Below are positions 25,850-35,510 of a stretch of 40,005 nt of DNA, one piece after another. The DNA comes from an uncultured Porphyromonadaceae bacterium (GTDB taxonomy: Bacteria; Bacteroidota; Bacteroidia; Bacteroidales; Muribaculaceae). Below the pieces are notes generated by a model. That model ran no database searches and had not been told where the DNA came from. It saw only the letters and a list, made by a program, of their open reading frames with translations. The position numbers and the translations under genes are program-made. Position 1 is the stretch's first letter, and every line of letters begins with the position of its first letter. The stretch spans positions 1 through 40,005 of the forward strand of contig CAMWMK010000026.1 in the NCBI GenBank assembly GCA_947175295.1, in the 5' to 3' direction.

Positions 25850-26320
25850 ATGAAAATCGGTATTGTAATGGGTTCTGCTTCCGACTGGCCCGTAATGAAA
25901 GGAAGTGCTGAGATTCTCGACGAATTCGGCGTAGAATACGACAAGAAAGTGCTTAGCGCACACCGTACACCACATGAGCTCGAAGCTTGGGTATCCGGTG
26001 CACGCGAAGCCGGATATGCCGCCATCATCGCAGCCGCCGGAGGCGCGGCCCATCTGGCTGGCGTATGCGCCGCTTTCACCACACTCCCCGTGATCGGCGT
26101 GCCCATCAAGGCCCGCACACTCGATGGCCTTGACTCACTGCTATCCATGGTGCAGATGCCCTCGGGCATTCCAGTGGCCACAGTCAGCATTGACGGAGCC
26201 AAAAACGCAGCCCTGCTCGCTGTAGAGATCATGGCAGTCACCGACAAGGCTCTTGAAGAGAAGATGGCCGACTTCCGCAAGCGTCAGGCAGAAAAAGTAC
26301 TGGCAAGCGAATTGAACTAA
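25850..26320 (+). CDS. purE: N5-carboxyaminoimidazole ribonucleotide mutase
   Basis: PurE (class I type) rearranges N5-CAIR to CAIR in IMP synthesis. The 156-residue protein contains the GSASDW substrate loop (8-13), AHRTP with catalytic H38, the GGAAHLAG loop and a late SIDGAKNAALLA segment, all characteristic. Class I enzymes normally need PurK to make N5-CAIR, but no purK is in the window. It is the first gene of the purine cluster, has its own promoter with a long leader, and is 22 bases before purL. The length is typical. Confidence 0.95.
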   Translation: MKIGIVMGSASDWPVMKGSAEILDEFGVEYDKKVLSAHRTPHELEAWVSGAREAGYAAIIAAAGGAAHLAGVCAAFTTLPVIGVPIKARTLDGLDSLLSMVQMPSGIPVATVSIDGAKNAALLAVEIMAVTDKALEEKMADFRKRQAEKVLASELN

Positions 26321-26342
26321 CTGTAAACCATTTAAACAGTAT

Positions 26343-29300
26343 ATGAATCAGAACAAGCGAATTTTCGTGGAGAAGAGCGGCGCCTACCGTGTAGAGGCCG
26401 ACAGTCTCCGTCGGGAACTCAATGAAAACCTCGGCCTCGACATCAAGGACCTGCGTCTGATCTGCGTCTACGACGTCTTCAACGCCGACCCGGCCCTTGT
26501 AGAGGAAGCAAAATACCGTGTCTTCGGCGAACCTGCCACCGACACCGTAGTCGAGGACTTCGATCTTACAGGTAAGAAATATCTTGCGGTGGAATGTCTT
26601 CCGGGACAGTTTGACCAGCGCGCATCTTCTGCTGAAGACTGCGTAAAACTGATCGACCCTACTTCCGAGGCAGAGATCCGCAGCGCGAAGCTCATGATCT
26701 TCGACGATGCCGTTTCGGAAGAAGACCTTGAGAAGATCGCCCACTACACAATCAATGCCGTAGAGTCTCGCGCCAAAGACATGAGCGTGCTCTGCCCCCC
26801 TGAGCGCGCCGTTGCGTCTCCGGTGAAGGTGCTTGAAGGCTTCCGCGACATCACTCTTGAAGCAGCTCCCGCTTTCATCAGGGAGATGGGCCTTGCGATG
26901 AACGACGCCGACCTCATGACGGTGGTAGACTACTTCAAGGCAGAGGGCCGCGACCCGCGCGAAACCGAACTCCGAATACTTGACACATACTGGAGCGACC
27001 ACTGCCGCCACACCACATTCATGACCGAACTCACCGACATCCAGGTGGAAGACAGCCCTGTGGCCGACGACATCAAGCGTTCGCTCGAACTATACAGGCA
27101 GATGCGCAAGGAACTCGGACGGGAGGAAAAACGACTCTGCCTCATGGACCTCGCCTGCATCGGTGCCCGCTGGCTCAAGGCCAAGGGCATACTCGACGAC
27201 CAGGAGGAGAGCGAAGAGAACAACGCATGCTCCATAGTGATCGACGTAGACACCGAAAACGGAGAGAAGGAGAAGTGGCTTCTGATGTTCAAAAACGAGA
27301 CACACAACCATCCTACCGAGATAGAACCCTTCGGCGGTGCATCCACCTGTCTTGGCGGCGCCATCCGCGACCCGCTGAGCGGACGCAGCTACGTATATCA
27401 GGCCATGCGTGTGACCGGCGCCGGCGACATCTACAAGCCCGTAAGCGAGACCATGAAGGGTAAACTGCCCCAGCGCGTCATCTCCAAGCGCGCCGCCCAC
27501 GGCTACAGCAGCTACGGCAACCAGATCGGCCTCGCCACTACCCATGTGCGCGAGATCTTCCATCCCGACTACGTCGCCAAACGCCTCGAAGTAGGCGCAG
27601 TGGTAGGCGCAGTGAAGCAGGCCGACGTACGCCGCGAGCGTCCCGCCGCAGGCGATGTGATCCTGATGTTTGGAGGCCGCACAGGCCGCGACGGCATCGG
27701 CGGAGCCACAGGCTCAAGCAAGGAGCACAACGTAAGTTCGCTTGAGCAGTGCGGAAGCGAAGTGCAGAAAGGCAACGCTCCCGAGGAGCGCAAGATCGAA
27801 CGCCTCTTCCACCGTCCGGAAGTGACACGCCTCATCAAGAAGTCGAACGACTTCGGAGCCGGAGGCGTCAGCGTGGCCATCGGCGAACTTGCCGACGGAC
27901 TTGACATCTACCTCGACCGAGTGCCGGTGAAATACAGCGGCCTCAACGCCACGGAACTCGCCATCAGCGAGAGCCAGGAGCGTATGAGCGTAGTGGTGGA
28001 GAAGAAGGATATGGAAGAGTTCATCAAATACTGCCATGAGGAAAACCTCGAGGTGACCCATGTGGCAGACGTGACCGACCGCGGACGCATGCGTATGATG
28101 ATGAACGGCGAGATCGTAGCCGACCTCAGCCGTGAGTTCATCGACTCGGCAGGCGCTACCCGCCAGGCTACGGTGAAGATCAGCGCCGTGGCGCCGGATA
28201 TGCCCCACAAGGCATACGCCTCTTTCGAGGAGATGCTGGCCGACGACAACGTCACTTCACAGAAAGGCCTAATCGAGATGTTCGACTCCACCATCGGCGC
28301 GTCTACTGTACTCATGCCTTTCGGCGGTAAGACTCAGGGCACGGAGACTCAGGTGAGCGTGCAGAAACTTCCCACCGGAGGCTTTACCAACACAGCCAGC
28401 ATGATGGCCTACGGCTTCAATCCCTTCATCAGCGAATGGAGCCCTTACCACGGAGCTGCCTATGCTGTGGTGGAGGCCGTAGCTAAGGTTGCTGCCGCCG
28501 GCGGCGACACTTCACGCATGCGTTTCTCCTATCAGGAATATTTCGAGCGCATGAACTCTGATAAGGCATGGGGCAAACCCGCTGCAGCGCTTCTCGGCGC
28601 CCTTAAGATGCAGAAGGAGTTCGGCCTTCCCTCCATCGGAGGAAAGGACTCGATGAGCGGTACATTCGCCGACATTTCCGTGCCTCCGACGCTGATCGCA
28701 TTCGGTATCGTGCCGGTAGACGCAAGAGACGTCATCAGCCCCGAATTCAAGGAAGCAGGCGACCTTCTCTACATCCTTGAGGCGAAACCACTCGCCGACG
28801 GCATGCCTGACACCGACACCCTGAAGAAGAACTTCGCTACAATACATGCCGACATCAAGGCCGGACGCATCAAGGCGGCCTACGCACTTGGCTTCGGAGG
28901 CCTTGGCGAAGCCGTAGCCAAGATGAGCTTCGGCAATGAGATCGGTGCTGAGATAGAATATCCGGAAGCCGACCTCTACAAGTGGAACTACGGCGCGATC
29001 CTCGTGGAAAGCGCGGAGAAGCTCGGGGAGGAATACCGCACCATCGGCGCTACCATAGCCGACCCTATCATCAACATCAACGGCGACCGCAAGGAAATCT
29101 TCATGCTGAAGGAAGCCAACAGCGCACGCTTCAACGAGATCTACCCCGACCATGCCGACACAAAGGGAGAGGCAGTCAACGCCACTTCCGGCGCCAACAC
29201 GAAAGTATGGCCCGGCGAGCCTGTGGAGCATCCTACAGTCTACCTCCCTGTATTCCCCGGCACTAACTGCGACTACGACATGATCCGCGCCTTCAGCCGC

Positions 29301-30029
29301 GAGGGAGCCAACTGCACCACCAGCGTTTTCTGCAACCTCACTCCTGAGCAGACCCGCGAATCTGTGGCCACAATGGCGAAGATGATCGACGACTGCCACG
29401 TGCTCGCCTTCAGCGGAGGTTTCTCGCTTGGCGACGAACCCGACGGCAGCGGCAAGTTCATCGCAAGCGTCATCATGAACGACGCAGTGAAGGAAGCCAT
29501 CGAACGCCTTCTTAAGCGTGGCGGCCTCGTGATCGGAATCTGCAACGGTTTCCAGGCACTCGTGAAGTCGGGACTCCTTCCCTTCGGCAAGATAGGCGAA
29601 CTCTCGGCTGATAGCCCGACGCTCTTCCGCAACGACATCAACCGCCACATCTCGCAGATAGCAGTGACCCGCGTAGGCAGCATCGCATCGCCCTGGCTCG
29701 ACGGATTCTCCATCGGTCAGCTCCATTCGATCGCCGTATCGCACGGCGAGGGTAAGTTTACGGCAAGCGCCGAGCTCGTGAAGCAGCTCGCGGATGCGGG
29801 CCAGATCGCATTCCAGTATGCCGATGCGGCAGGAAACGCCACCATGACGAGCCCCTTCAATCCCAACGGCTCTACCGACGCCATCGAGGGCATCATAAGC
29901 CCCTGCGGCCAGATCCTCGGCAAGATGGGACACTCCGAGCGTTACGACGAAGGTCTCTTCAAGAACATCGCCGGCGACAAGCGCCAGAACCTCTTCGCCA
30001 ACGCGATACGCTATTTTAATAAAAAGTAA
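26343..30029 (+). CDS. purL: Phosphoribosylformylglycinamidine synthase, large single-chain form
   Basis: PurL converts FGAR, glutamine and ATP to FGAM. This 1228-residue protein is the large form that contains everything in one chain: an N-terminal PurS-like region (about 1-150), a linker, two AIRS-like halves (about 190-950, with [13 protein letters not shown]) and a C-terminal glutamine amidotransferase (about 965-1228) with the nucleophile C1067 in GICNGFQ and H1197/E1199 in GHSER. Firmicutes normally use separate PurS, PurL and PurQ, so this gene is the native-looking type for Bacteroidota, in contrast to several neighbours. The frame is intact. It is 22 bases from purE and 61 bases from the preferred purM start. 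Confidence 0.96.
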   Translation: MNQNKRIFVEKSGAYRVEADSLRRELNENLGLDIKDLRLICVYDVFNADPALVEEAKYRVFGEPATDTVVEDFDLTGKKYLAVECLPGQFDQRASSAEDCVKLIDPTSEAEIRSAKLMIFDDAVSEEDLEKIAHYTINAVESRAKDMSVLCPPERAVASPVKVLEGFRDITLEAAPAFIREMGLAMNDADLMTVVDYFKAEGRDPRETELRILDTYWSDHCRHTTFMTELTDIQVEDSPVADDIKRSLELYRQMRKELGREEKRLCLMDLACIGARWLKAKGILDDQEESEENNACSIVIDVDTENGEKEKWLLMFKNETHNHPTEIEPFGGASTCLGGAIRDPLSGRSYVYQAMRVTGAGDIYKPVSETMKGKLPQRVISKRAAHGYSSYGNQIGLATTHVREIFHPDYVAKRLEVGAVVGAVKQADVRRERPAAGDVILMFGGRTGRDGIGGATGSSKEHNVSSLEQCGSEVQKGNAPEERKIERLFHRPEVTRLIKKSNDFGAGGVSVAIGELADGLDIYLDRVPVKYSGLNATELAISESQERMSVVVEKKDMEEFIKYCHEENLEVTHVADVTDRGRMRMMMNGEIVADLSREFIDSAGATRQATVKISAVAPDMPHKAYASFEEMLADDNVTSQKGLIEMFDSTIGASTVLMPFGGKTQGTETQVSVQKLPTGGFTNTASMMAYGFNPFISEWSPYHGAAYAVVEAVAKVAAAGGDTSRMRFSYQEYFERMNSDKAWGKPAAALLGALKMQKEFGLPSIGGKDSMSGTFADISVPPTLIAFGIVPVDARDVISPEFKEAGDLLYILEAKPLADGMPDTDTLKKNFATIHADIKAGRIKAAYALGFGGLGEAVAKMSFGNEIGAEIEYPEADLYKWNYGAILVESAEKLGEEYRTIGATIADPIININGDRKEIFMLKEANSARFNEIYPDHADTKGEAVNATSGANTKVWPGEPVEHPTVYLPVFPGTNCDYDMIRAFSREGANCTTSVFCNLTPEQTRESVATMAKMIDDCHVLAFSGGFSLGDEPDGSGKFIASVIMNDAVKEAIERLLKRGGLVIGICNGFQALVKSGLLPFGKIGELSADSPTLFRNDINRHISQIAVTRVGSIASPWLDGFSIGQLHSIAVSHGEGKFTASAELVKQLADAGQIAFQYADAAGNATMTSPFNPNGSTDAIEGIISPCGQILGKMGHSERYDEGLFKNIAGDKRQNLFANAIRYFNKK

Positions 30030-30041
30030 AAGACAAAAACA

Positions 30042-30072
30042 GGTAGGGGTGCACGAGCCGTGCGTCCCTACC
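30042..30072. repeat. GTAGGGACGCACG palindromic element, copy 2
   Basis: GGTAGGGGTGCACG (30042-30055) and CGTGCGTCCCTACC (30059-30072) pair over 14 bases with two G-U pairs and an AGC loop. The right arm contains the same CGTGCGTCC as copy 1 at 3638-3646. It lies in the purL-purM gap and lacks a following T tract. Confidence 0.65.
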
Positions 30073-30090
30073 ATTCAAAATACATTGGTT

Positions 30091-31116
30091 ATGGCTAAAT
30101 CATATGAAGCCTCCGGCGTTAACCTCGAAGCCGGATATGAAGTAGTGAGCCGCATCAAAAAGCATGTGGCAAGCACCAACCGCCCCGGCGTCATGGGCAA
30201 CATCGGCGCCTTCGGCGGTATGTTCGACCTCGCAAGCCTCGGCTATAAGGAACCGATCCTCGTGAGCGGCACCGACGGCGTAGGCACCAAACTGAAGATC
30301 GCCTTCGCGGTGGACAAACACGACACCATCGGTATAGATGCCGTAGCGATGTGCGTCAACGACGTGCTCGCCCAGGGCGCCGAGCCCCTCTTCTTCCTCG
30401 ACTATGTGGCCGTAGGCAAGAACGAGCCCGCAGTGGTGGAGGCCATCGTTTCCGGTGTCGCTGAAGGTTGCCGTCAGGCAGGCTGCGCGCTCATCGGCGG
30501 CGAGACCGCCGAGATGCCGGGTATGTACCAGCCGGGCGACTACGACATCGCCGGCTTTACGGTAGGCGCCGTAGACCGCTGCAACCTCATCGACGGCAGC
30601 AAGGTGAAAACAGGCGATGTGCTTGTAGGCATAGCCTCTTCAGGAGTTCACTCCAATGGTTTCTCACTCGTCCGCAAGGTAGTGGCCGACGCCGGACTCG
30701 ACTTCGACAAGAAGTATGAGGAGACAGCCGACCAGACACTCGGCGAGATGCTGCTTACTCCGACACGCATCTATGTGAAACCGGTGCTCGACGTGATACG
30801 CAACGTAGACGTACACGGAGTGGCACACATCACAGGCGGCGGCTTCGACGAGAATATCCCCCGCATCCTCCACGAAGGCCAGGGCATCGAGGTGAAGGAA
30901 GGCTCCTGGGAAATCCTTCCCGTCTTCCGTCTGCTCGAGAAGTATGGCAAGGTGCCACACCGCGAGATGTTCAACATCTTCAACATGGGCATCGGTATGG
31001 TGCTTGCAGTCGACGAGAAAGATGCCGCCAAAGCCATCGAGATCCTCGAGAAGCACGGCGAGAAAGCCGCAGTGATCGGCAAGATCACCGACAAGCCCGG
31101 AGTGGAAATCGTTTAA
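30091..31116 (+). CDS. purM: Phosphoribosylformylglycinamidine cyclo-ligase (AIR synthetase)
   Basis: PurM closes FGAM to AIR using ATP. From ATG 30091 the protein has 341 residues, with the nucleotide-binding segment GTDGVGTK (60-67), [15 protein letters not shown] and [11 protein letters not shown], the usual PurM signatures. A longer open frame exists from GTG 30049, but its extra codons are the palindromic repeat, so it is rejected. The length fits the classic E. coli/Firmicutes type of about 340 residues; Bacteroides enzymes, as I remember, are longer and divergent. It is 27 bases before purH. Confidence 0.95.
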   Translation: MAKSYEASGVNLEAGYEVVSRIKKHVASTNRPGVMGNIGAFGGMFDLASLGYKEPILVSGTDGVGTKLKIAFAVDKHDTIGIDAVAMCVNDVLAQGAEPLFFLDYVAVGKNEPAVVEAIVSGVAEGCRQAGCALIGGETAEMPGMYQPGDYDIAGFTVGAVDRCNLIDGSKVKTGDVLVGIASSGVHSNGFSLVRKVVADAGLDFDKKYEETADQTLGEMLLTPTRIYVKPVLDVIRNVDVHGVAHITGGGFDENIPRILHEGQGIEVKEGSWEILPVFRLLEKYGKVPHREMFNIFNMGIGMVLAVDEKDAAKAIEILEKHGEKAAVIGKITDKPGVEIV

Positions 31117-31143
31117 AACTCATAAACAACTTGACATAAGATA

Positions 31144-32673
31144 ATGAGAGCACTTATCAGCGTAAGCGACAAGCGCGGCGTAGTGGATTTCGCTCGCCAG
31201 CTTCAGGAAATGGGCTGGGAGATCATCGCCACCGGAGGCACTATGAAGGCCCTCCGCGACGCCGGCCTTAAGATCATCAACATCAGCGACGTGACAGGTT
31301 TCCCGGAAATCTGCGAAGGTCGCGTGAAGACACTCCATCCGAAAGTGCACGGCGGCCTGCTCGCTCGCCGCGACGTAGCTGAACACATGGAGGAAATCGC
31401 CGCCAACGGCATAGAGACCATCGAAATGGTCTGCGTAAACCTCTACCCCTTCGAGGCTACAATAGCCAAGGAAGGAGTGACACTGGCCGACGCAGTAGAG
31501 AACATCGACATAGGCGGACCTTCGATGCTCCGCAGCGCAGCGAAGAACTTCGCATCCGTCACTGTGGTATGCGATCCCGACGATTACTCCACGATCATCG
31601 ATGAGATCCGTGCTACCGGCGACACCACACTTGAGACCCGCTTCAAGCTTTCAGCTAAAGCCTACACACATACAGCACTCTACGACAGCCACATCGCCAC
31701 ATATATGCGCGAGAAGGCCGGTCTGGAGGAGAAGCTCTTCCTTTCGTTCGACCGCGTGCAGACACTCCGCTACGGCGAGAACCCCCATCAGCAGGCAGCC
31801 CTCTATAAGGCTCCCGAAGAGGAATCATACTCTCTGCTCAGCGCCAAGCAGCTCAACGGCAAGGAACTCAGCTATAACAACATCCAGGACGCAAATGCCG
31901 CCCTCAACATCGTACGCGAGTTTGACGAACCCTTCTGCGTTGGCCTCAAGCACATGAACCCCTGCGGCGCAGCCGTAGGAGCCACTATCGAGGAAGCATG
32001 GCAGAAAGCCTACGAAGCCGACAAGGTGAGCATCTACGGCGGCATAGTAGCGATGAACCGTCCCCTCACCCTTGAAGTGGCAAAGGCCATGAAACCCATC
32101 TTCCTTGAGATAGTGATGGCTCCCGCTTTTGATGAGGACGCACTCGAACTCCTCAAGACCAAGAAGAACCTCCGCGTGCTTGAAGTGAAGATGGATGGCT
32201 CCCGCGAGGCACAGCGTCAGTATGTAGGCATCAACGGCGGTCTCCTCGTGCAGGACGCCGACACCACGACAAAAGACGTGGCAGCCGACATGACCGTGAC
32301 CGAGAAGAAGCCTACAGAGCAGGAGCTCAAAGACATGAATTTCGCATGGCGCATCGTGAAGCACGTGAAGAGCAATGCCATCGTGATCGTGAAGGGAGGT
32401 ATGACCCTCGGCGTAGGCGCAGGCCAGATGAACCGTGTCGGTTCAGCCGACATCGCGCTTGAGCAGGCGCTCGCTTCCGGCAACACGGAAGGCCTCGTGC
32501 TCGGCAGCGATGGTTTCCTTCCCTTCGGCGACACCGTAGAGCTCGTAGCCGACAAGGGCGTTACGGCCATCGTTCAGCCCGGCGGCTCCATCCGCGACCA
32601 GGAATCGATCGACAAGGCCAATGAGAAAGGCCTCACAATGCTCTTCACCGGCATGCGCCACTTCAAACACTGA
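31144..32673 (+). CDS. purH: Bifunctional AICAR transformylase/IMP cyclohydrolase
   Basis: PurH performs the last two steps to IMP: formyl transfer to AICAR and ring closure. The 509-residue protein has an N-terminal cyclohydrolase MGS-like domain (about 1-150, with ISVSDKRGV, ATGGT and GRVKTLHPK) and a C-terminal transformylase with the catalytic pair K269-H270 in KHMNPCGAAVG. The length is typical. The sequence pattern, such as ENIDIGGPSMLR, is the Bacillus-like type. It lies six bases before purD and 27 bases after purM, consistent with one operon. Confidence 0.96.
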   Translation: MRALISVSDKRGVVDFARQLQEMGWEIIATGGTMKALRDAGLKIINISDVTGFPEICEGRVKTLHPKVHGGLLARRDVAEHMEEIAANGIETIEMVCVNLYPFEATIAKEGVTLADAVENIDIGGPSMLRSAAKNFASVTVVCDPDDYSTIIDEIRATGDTTLETRFKLSAKAYTHTALYDSHIATYMREKAGLEEKLFLSFDRVQTLRYGENPHQQAALYKAPEEESYSLLSAKQLNGKELSYNNIQDANAALNIVREFDEPFCVGLKHMNPCGAAVGATIEEAWQKAYEADKVSIYGGIVAMNRPLTLEVAKAMKPIFLEIVMAPAFDEDALELLKTKKNLRVLEVKMDGSREAQRQYVGINGGLLVQDADTTTKDVAADMTVTEKKPTEQELKDMNFAWRIVKHVKSNAIVIVKGGMTLGVGAGQMNRVGSADIALEQALASGNTEGLVLGSDGFLPFGDTVELVADKGVTAIVQPGGSIRDQESIDKANEKGLTMLFTGMRHFKH

Positions 32674-32679
32674 TCTTAT

Positions 32680-34017
32680 ATGGAAGTTCATCATTTCAAC
32701 AGCGACGCGATTCCCCCGCAGGAGAATCCGTTGCAGTTCCCGAAGATGCAACCGGCCCGCGAGGAAGAGATCCGGCCGGGCAAGACAGTGCTCGTAATCG
32801 GAAGCGGCGGCCGCGAACACGCCATTGTCGACGCCCTTTCCCGCAGCGCACGAGTGCAGAAGATCTACGCCTGTCCGGGCAATCCGGGCATGGCTAAGCA
32901 CGCCACATGCGTCCCCATCGGAGTGACCGACATCCGGGACCTCGTAGACTTCGCAAAGGAAAAGAACGTAGACCTTACGGTGGTAGGGCCGGAGGCTTCG
33001 CTCGCAGCCGGAGTGGCTGACGCGTTCAAGGCCGAAGGACTCCGCATATTCGGTCCTACGAAGGCCGGGGCTCGTATTGAGTCGAGCAAGGAATTCGCGA
33101 AGGAGATAATGGAGAAATACAACGTGCCTACAGGTTTCTACAAAAGCTTCGACCGCTATGAAGACGCCAAGGCATATGCCGAAAGCCTTCCGCTGCCTAC
33201 AGTGATCAAGTACGACGGACTCGCAGCCGGCAAGGGTGTGGTTGTGGCCGCTACCCGTGAGGAGGCCGACGCTGCCCTCCGCGATATGCTTCTCGACTCC
33301 GCATTCGGCCAGGGACGGGTACTTATCGAGGAATTCCTCGACGGTCCGGAATTCTCGTTCATGTGTGCCGTAGGCGGACGCAAGGTCTATCCCCTTGCCC
33401 TCGCACAGGACCACAAACGCGCCTTTGACGGCGACAAGGGTCCCAACACCGGAGGCATGGGTGCCTATTCCCCACTCCCCTTCATCAGCGAGGAAATTCG
33501 CGAAAAGGCTCTGAAGGAGATTCTTCAGCGCACGGCCGACGGCCTTGCCGACGAAGGCATCGACTATACGGGCATCCTTTACGGCGGACTCATACTGACG
33601 AAGGATGGCCCGAAGGTGATAGAGTTCAACGCCCGTTTCGGCGACCCGGAGACAGAGGTAGTGCTCCCACGCCTTGAAAGCGACATCTACGACCTCTTCG
33701 ACGCAGCCATAGACTCAGCCGACCACGAGACGAAGTGGAGCGACGACGCCTGCCTCGGCGTAGTGCTCGCATCCGACGGATATCCCGGCTCCTACAAAAA
33801 AGGCGTGGAGCTTGACTTCGACGGATGCTCCAAGGTCTACCACATGGGTACAGCCGTAAAAGACGGCAAGCTCCAGAGCGCCGGCGGACGCGTGGCGATG
33901 GTCACCGGCAAGGGCAAGACCCTTGAGGAAGCTGCGGCCAACGCATATGCCGACGTGAAGAAATCGGCCCGCGAAGGCCTCTTCTACCGCTCCGACATCG
34001 GAAAGCAAGTATTGTAG
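32680..34017 (+). CDS. purD: Phosphoribosylamine-glycine ligase (GAR synthetase)
   Basis: PurD joins glycine to phosphoribosylamine. The 445-residue protein has the usual start of the fold, VLVIGSGGREHA, but only at about residue 37, so it carries an N-terminal extension of about 35 mostly polar residues (HHFNSDAIPPQENP). The central ATP-grasp includes KYDGLAAGKGVVVA, DHKRAFDGDKGPNTGGMGAYSP and EFNARFGDPE. An internal ATG at 32743 would shorten the extension to about 15 residues. I keep 32680 because it is six bases after purH, the usual operon spacing. Core sequence resembles Bacillus-type PurD. Confidence 0.94.
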   Translation: MEVHHFNSDAIPPQENPLQFPKMQPAREEEIRPGKTVLVIGSGGREHAIVDALSRSARVQKIYACPGNPGMAKHATCVPIGVTDIRDLVDFAKEKNVDLTVVGPEASLAAGVADAFKAEGLRIFGPTKAGARIESSKEFAKEIMEKYNVPTGFYKSFDRYEDAKAYAESLPLPTVIKYDGLAAGKGVVVAATREEADAALRDMLLDSAFGQGRVLIEEFLDGPEFSFMCAVGGRKVYPLALAQDHKRAFDGDKGPNTGGMGAYSPLPFISEEIREKALKEILQRTADGLADEGIDYTGILYGGLILTKDGPKVIEFNARFGDPETEVVLPRLESDIYDLFDAAIDSADHETKWSDDACLGVVLASDGYPGSYKKGVELDFDGCSKVYHMGTAVKDGKLQSAGGRVAMVTGKGKTLEEAAANAYADVKKSAREGLFYRSDIGKQVL

Positions 34018-34029
34018 TGAGTGATTTTT

Positions 34030-34075
34030 TCATGATATATCATGAGACAACAAGATAAATCATGATATATCATGA
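34030..34075. promoter_or_regulatory. Two identical 16-base perfect palindromes before purB
   Basis: TCATGATATATCATGA occurs at 34030-34045 and 34060-34075, centres exactly 30 bases apart, about three helical turns. They lie in the 93-base purD-purB gap. Duplicate dyads in phase are typical operator pairs for a dimeric regulator binding cooperatively. No canonical promoter box is visible in the gap. Confidence 0.6.
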
Positions 34076-34110
34076 AAATTCCAACAACCTAATAATCCAA
34101 CAACCATAAA

Positions 34111-35406
34111 ATGACTGACAGATACGGAAGAGACGTGATGCGTCGCGTCTGGACTGAAAAGAATAAATTCGACGCCTACCTCAAGGTTGAGATCCTCGCT
34201 GCTGAGGCTTGGAGCAAACTTGGCGTTATTCCTGAGGAAGACGTCAAGAAACTCTGGGACAAGGCAACATTCGACATCGACAGAATCAAGGAAATCGAGG
34301 TGCAGACACGCCACGACGTTGTGGCGTTCACACGCGCCGTCAGCGAAAGCCTCGGCGAGGAACGCAAGTGGGTGCACTACGGCCTCACATCCACCGACGT
34401 GGTGGATACTGCCAACGGCTACCTCTTCAAGCAGGCCGACGAGATTATCCGCGAGGATCTTGAGAAATTCTGCGAGATGCTTAAGAAGCAGGCGATACGC
34501 TTCAAAAACCAGCCCTGCATCGGACGCACCCACGGCATCCACGCCGATATCACCAGCTTCGGCCTGAAGTGGGTGCTCTGGCTGGCTGAGATGAAGCGCA
34601 ACGTAGAGCGCTTCAACCTCGCTGCAGCAGGCGTAGAAGTGGGCAAGCTCAGCGGTGCCGTAGGCAACTTCGCAAATATCCCTCCGTTTATCCAGGACTA
34701 CGTATGCGAACACCTCGGCATCAATTCAGCCGATGTGTCGACACAGGTGATTCAGCGCGACCGCCATGCCTACTATATGGCTACACTCGCCCTCATCGCG
34801 TCGAGCCTCGAGCAGATGGCTATGGAGGTGCGCAACCTCCAGCGCACCGAAGTGCATGAAGTGGAGGAAGCCTTCGGCAAGGGCCAGAAGGGATCAAGCG
34901 CCATGCCCCACAAACGCAACCCAATCGGCAGCGAGAACATCTGCGGATGTGCACGCGTGATGCGCGGCTATATGGCCACAGCATATGAGAACGTAGCTCT
35001 CTGGCATGAGCGCGACATCTCCCACTCCGCTACCGAGCGAATCATCATGCCCGACGCCACAATCCTGCTCGACTATATGCTCAACCGCATGATGGGTATA
35101 CTCGAAAACCTCACCATCTTCGAAGACAAGATGATGGCCGACATCTATATGACCAATGGCGTGATTTTCGCTCAGCGTGTGATGAACGCACTTATCGGCA
35201 AGGGATGGGTACGCGAACAGGCTTACGACACAGTGCAGCCCGTAGCCATGAAGGCCATGGCCACCAACAGCAACTACAAGGACCTTCTGCTCCAGACTCC
35301 CGCTGTGATGGAGATGCTGACTCCCGAAGAGCTCGAAGCCTGCTTCACCCTCGACTACTACTTCAAGAACGTAGATTACATCTACAAAAGAAACAACATT
35401 AACTAA
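34111..35406 (+). CDS. purB: Adenylosuccinate lyase
   Basis: PurB releases fumarate from SAICAR and from adenylosuccinate, acting in both IMP and AMP synthesis. The 431-residue protein has the fumarase/aspartase family signature [10 protein letters not shown] (262-271) whose loop carries the catalytic serine, the HYGLTSTDV segment and GRTHGIHA with the catalytic histidine region. The length and motifs match the shorter Bacillus-type enzyme, while E. coli-type enzymes are about 455 residues with a different N-terminus. It follows the two 16-base palindromes and is 104 bases from purA. Confidence 0.96.
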   Translation: MTDRYGRDVMRRVWTEKNKFDAYLKVEILAAEAWSKLGVIPEEDVKKLWDKATFDIDRIKEIEVQTRHDVVAFTRAVSESLGEERKWVHYGLTSTDVVDTANGYLFKQADEIIREDLEKFCEMLKKQAIRFKNQPCIGRTHGIHADITSFGLKWVLWLAEMKRNVERFNLAAAGVEVGKLSGAVGNFANIPPFIQDYVCEHLGINSADVSTQVIQRDRHAYYMATLALIASSLEQMAMEVRNLQRTEVHEVEEAFGKGQKGSSAMPHKRNPIGSENICGCARVMRGYMATAYENVALWHERDISHSATERIIMPDATILLDYMLNRMMGILENLTIFEDKMMADIYMTNGVIFAQRVMNALIGKGWVREQAYDTVQPVAMKAMATNSNYKDLLLQTPAVMEMLTPEELEACFTLDYYFKNVDYIYKRNNIN

Positions 35407-35507
35407 TTGAGAATTGAGAATGAAGAATTGAGAATTATTTAACCAGTAATAATTCTCAATTCCCAATTAAGATCATTCTCAATTCCCAATTCTCAATTCC
35501 CAATTAT
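35404..35507. repeat. AATTGAGAATT repeat cluster with long hairpin
   Basis: Almost the whole purB-purA gap is made of this repeat: forward copies AATTGAGAAT to about 35437, then reverse copies ATTCTCAATT and CAATTCCCAATT. A perfect 15-base-pair stem forms between 35425-35439 and 35448-35462 with an eight-base loop. No T tract follows. Same family as at 58 and 8026. Confidence 0.7.
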
Positions 35508-35510
35508 ATT

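Noticed and set aside
28512..30074. 520-codon minus-strand open frame opposite purL
   Set aside because: Shadow of the purL coding sequence: no recognisable domain, Cys/His/Gly-rich composition typical of antisense translation, and purL has full catalytic motifs.
30049..30090. Upstream GTG start for purM adding 14 residues
   Set aside because: The added codons are the palindromic repeat at 30042-30072; ATG 30091 gives the conserved N-terminus.
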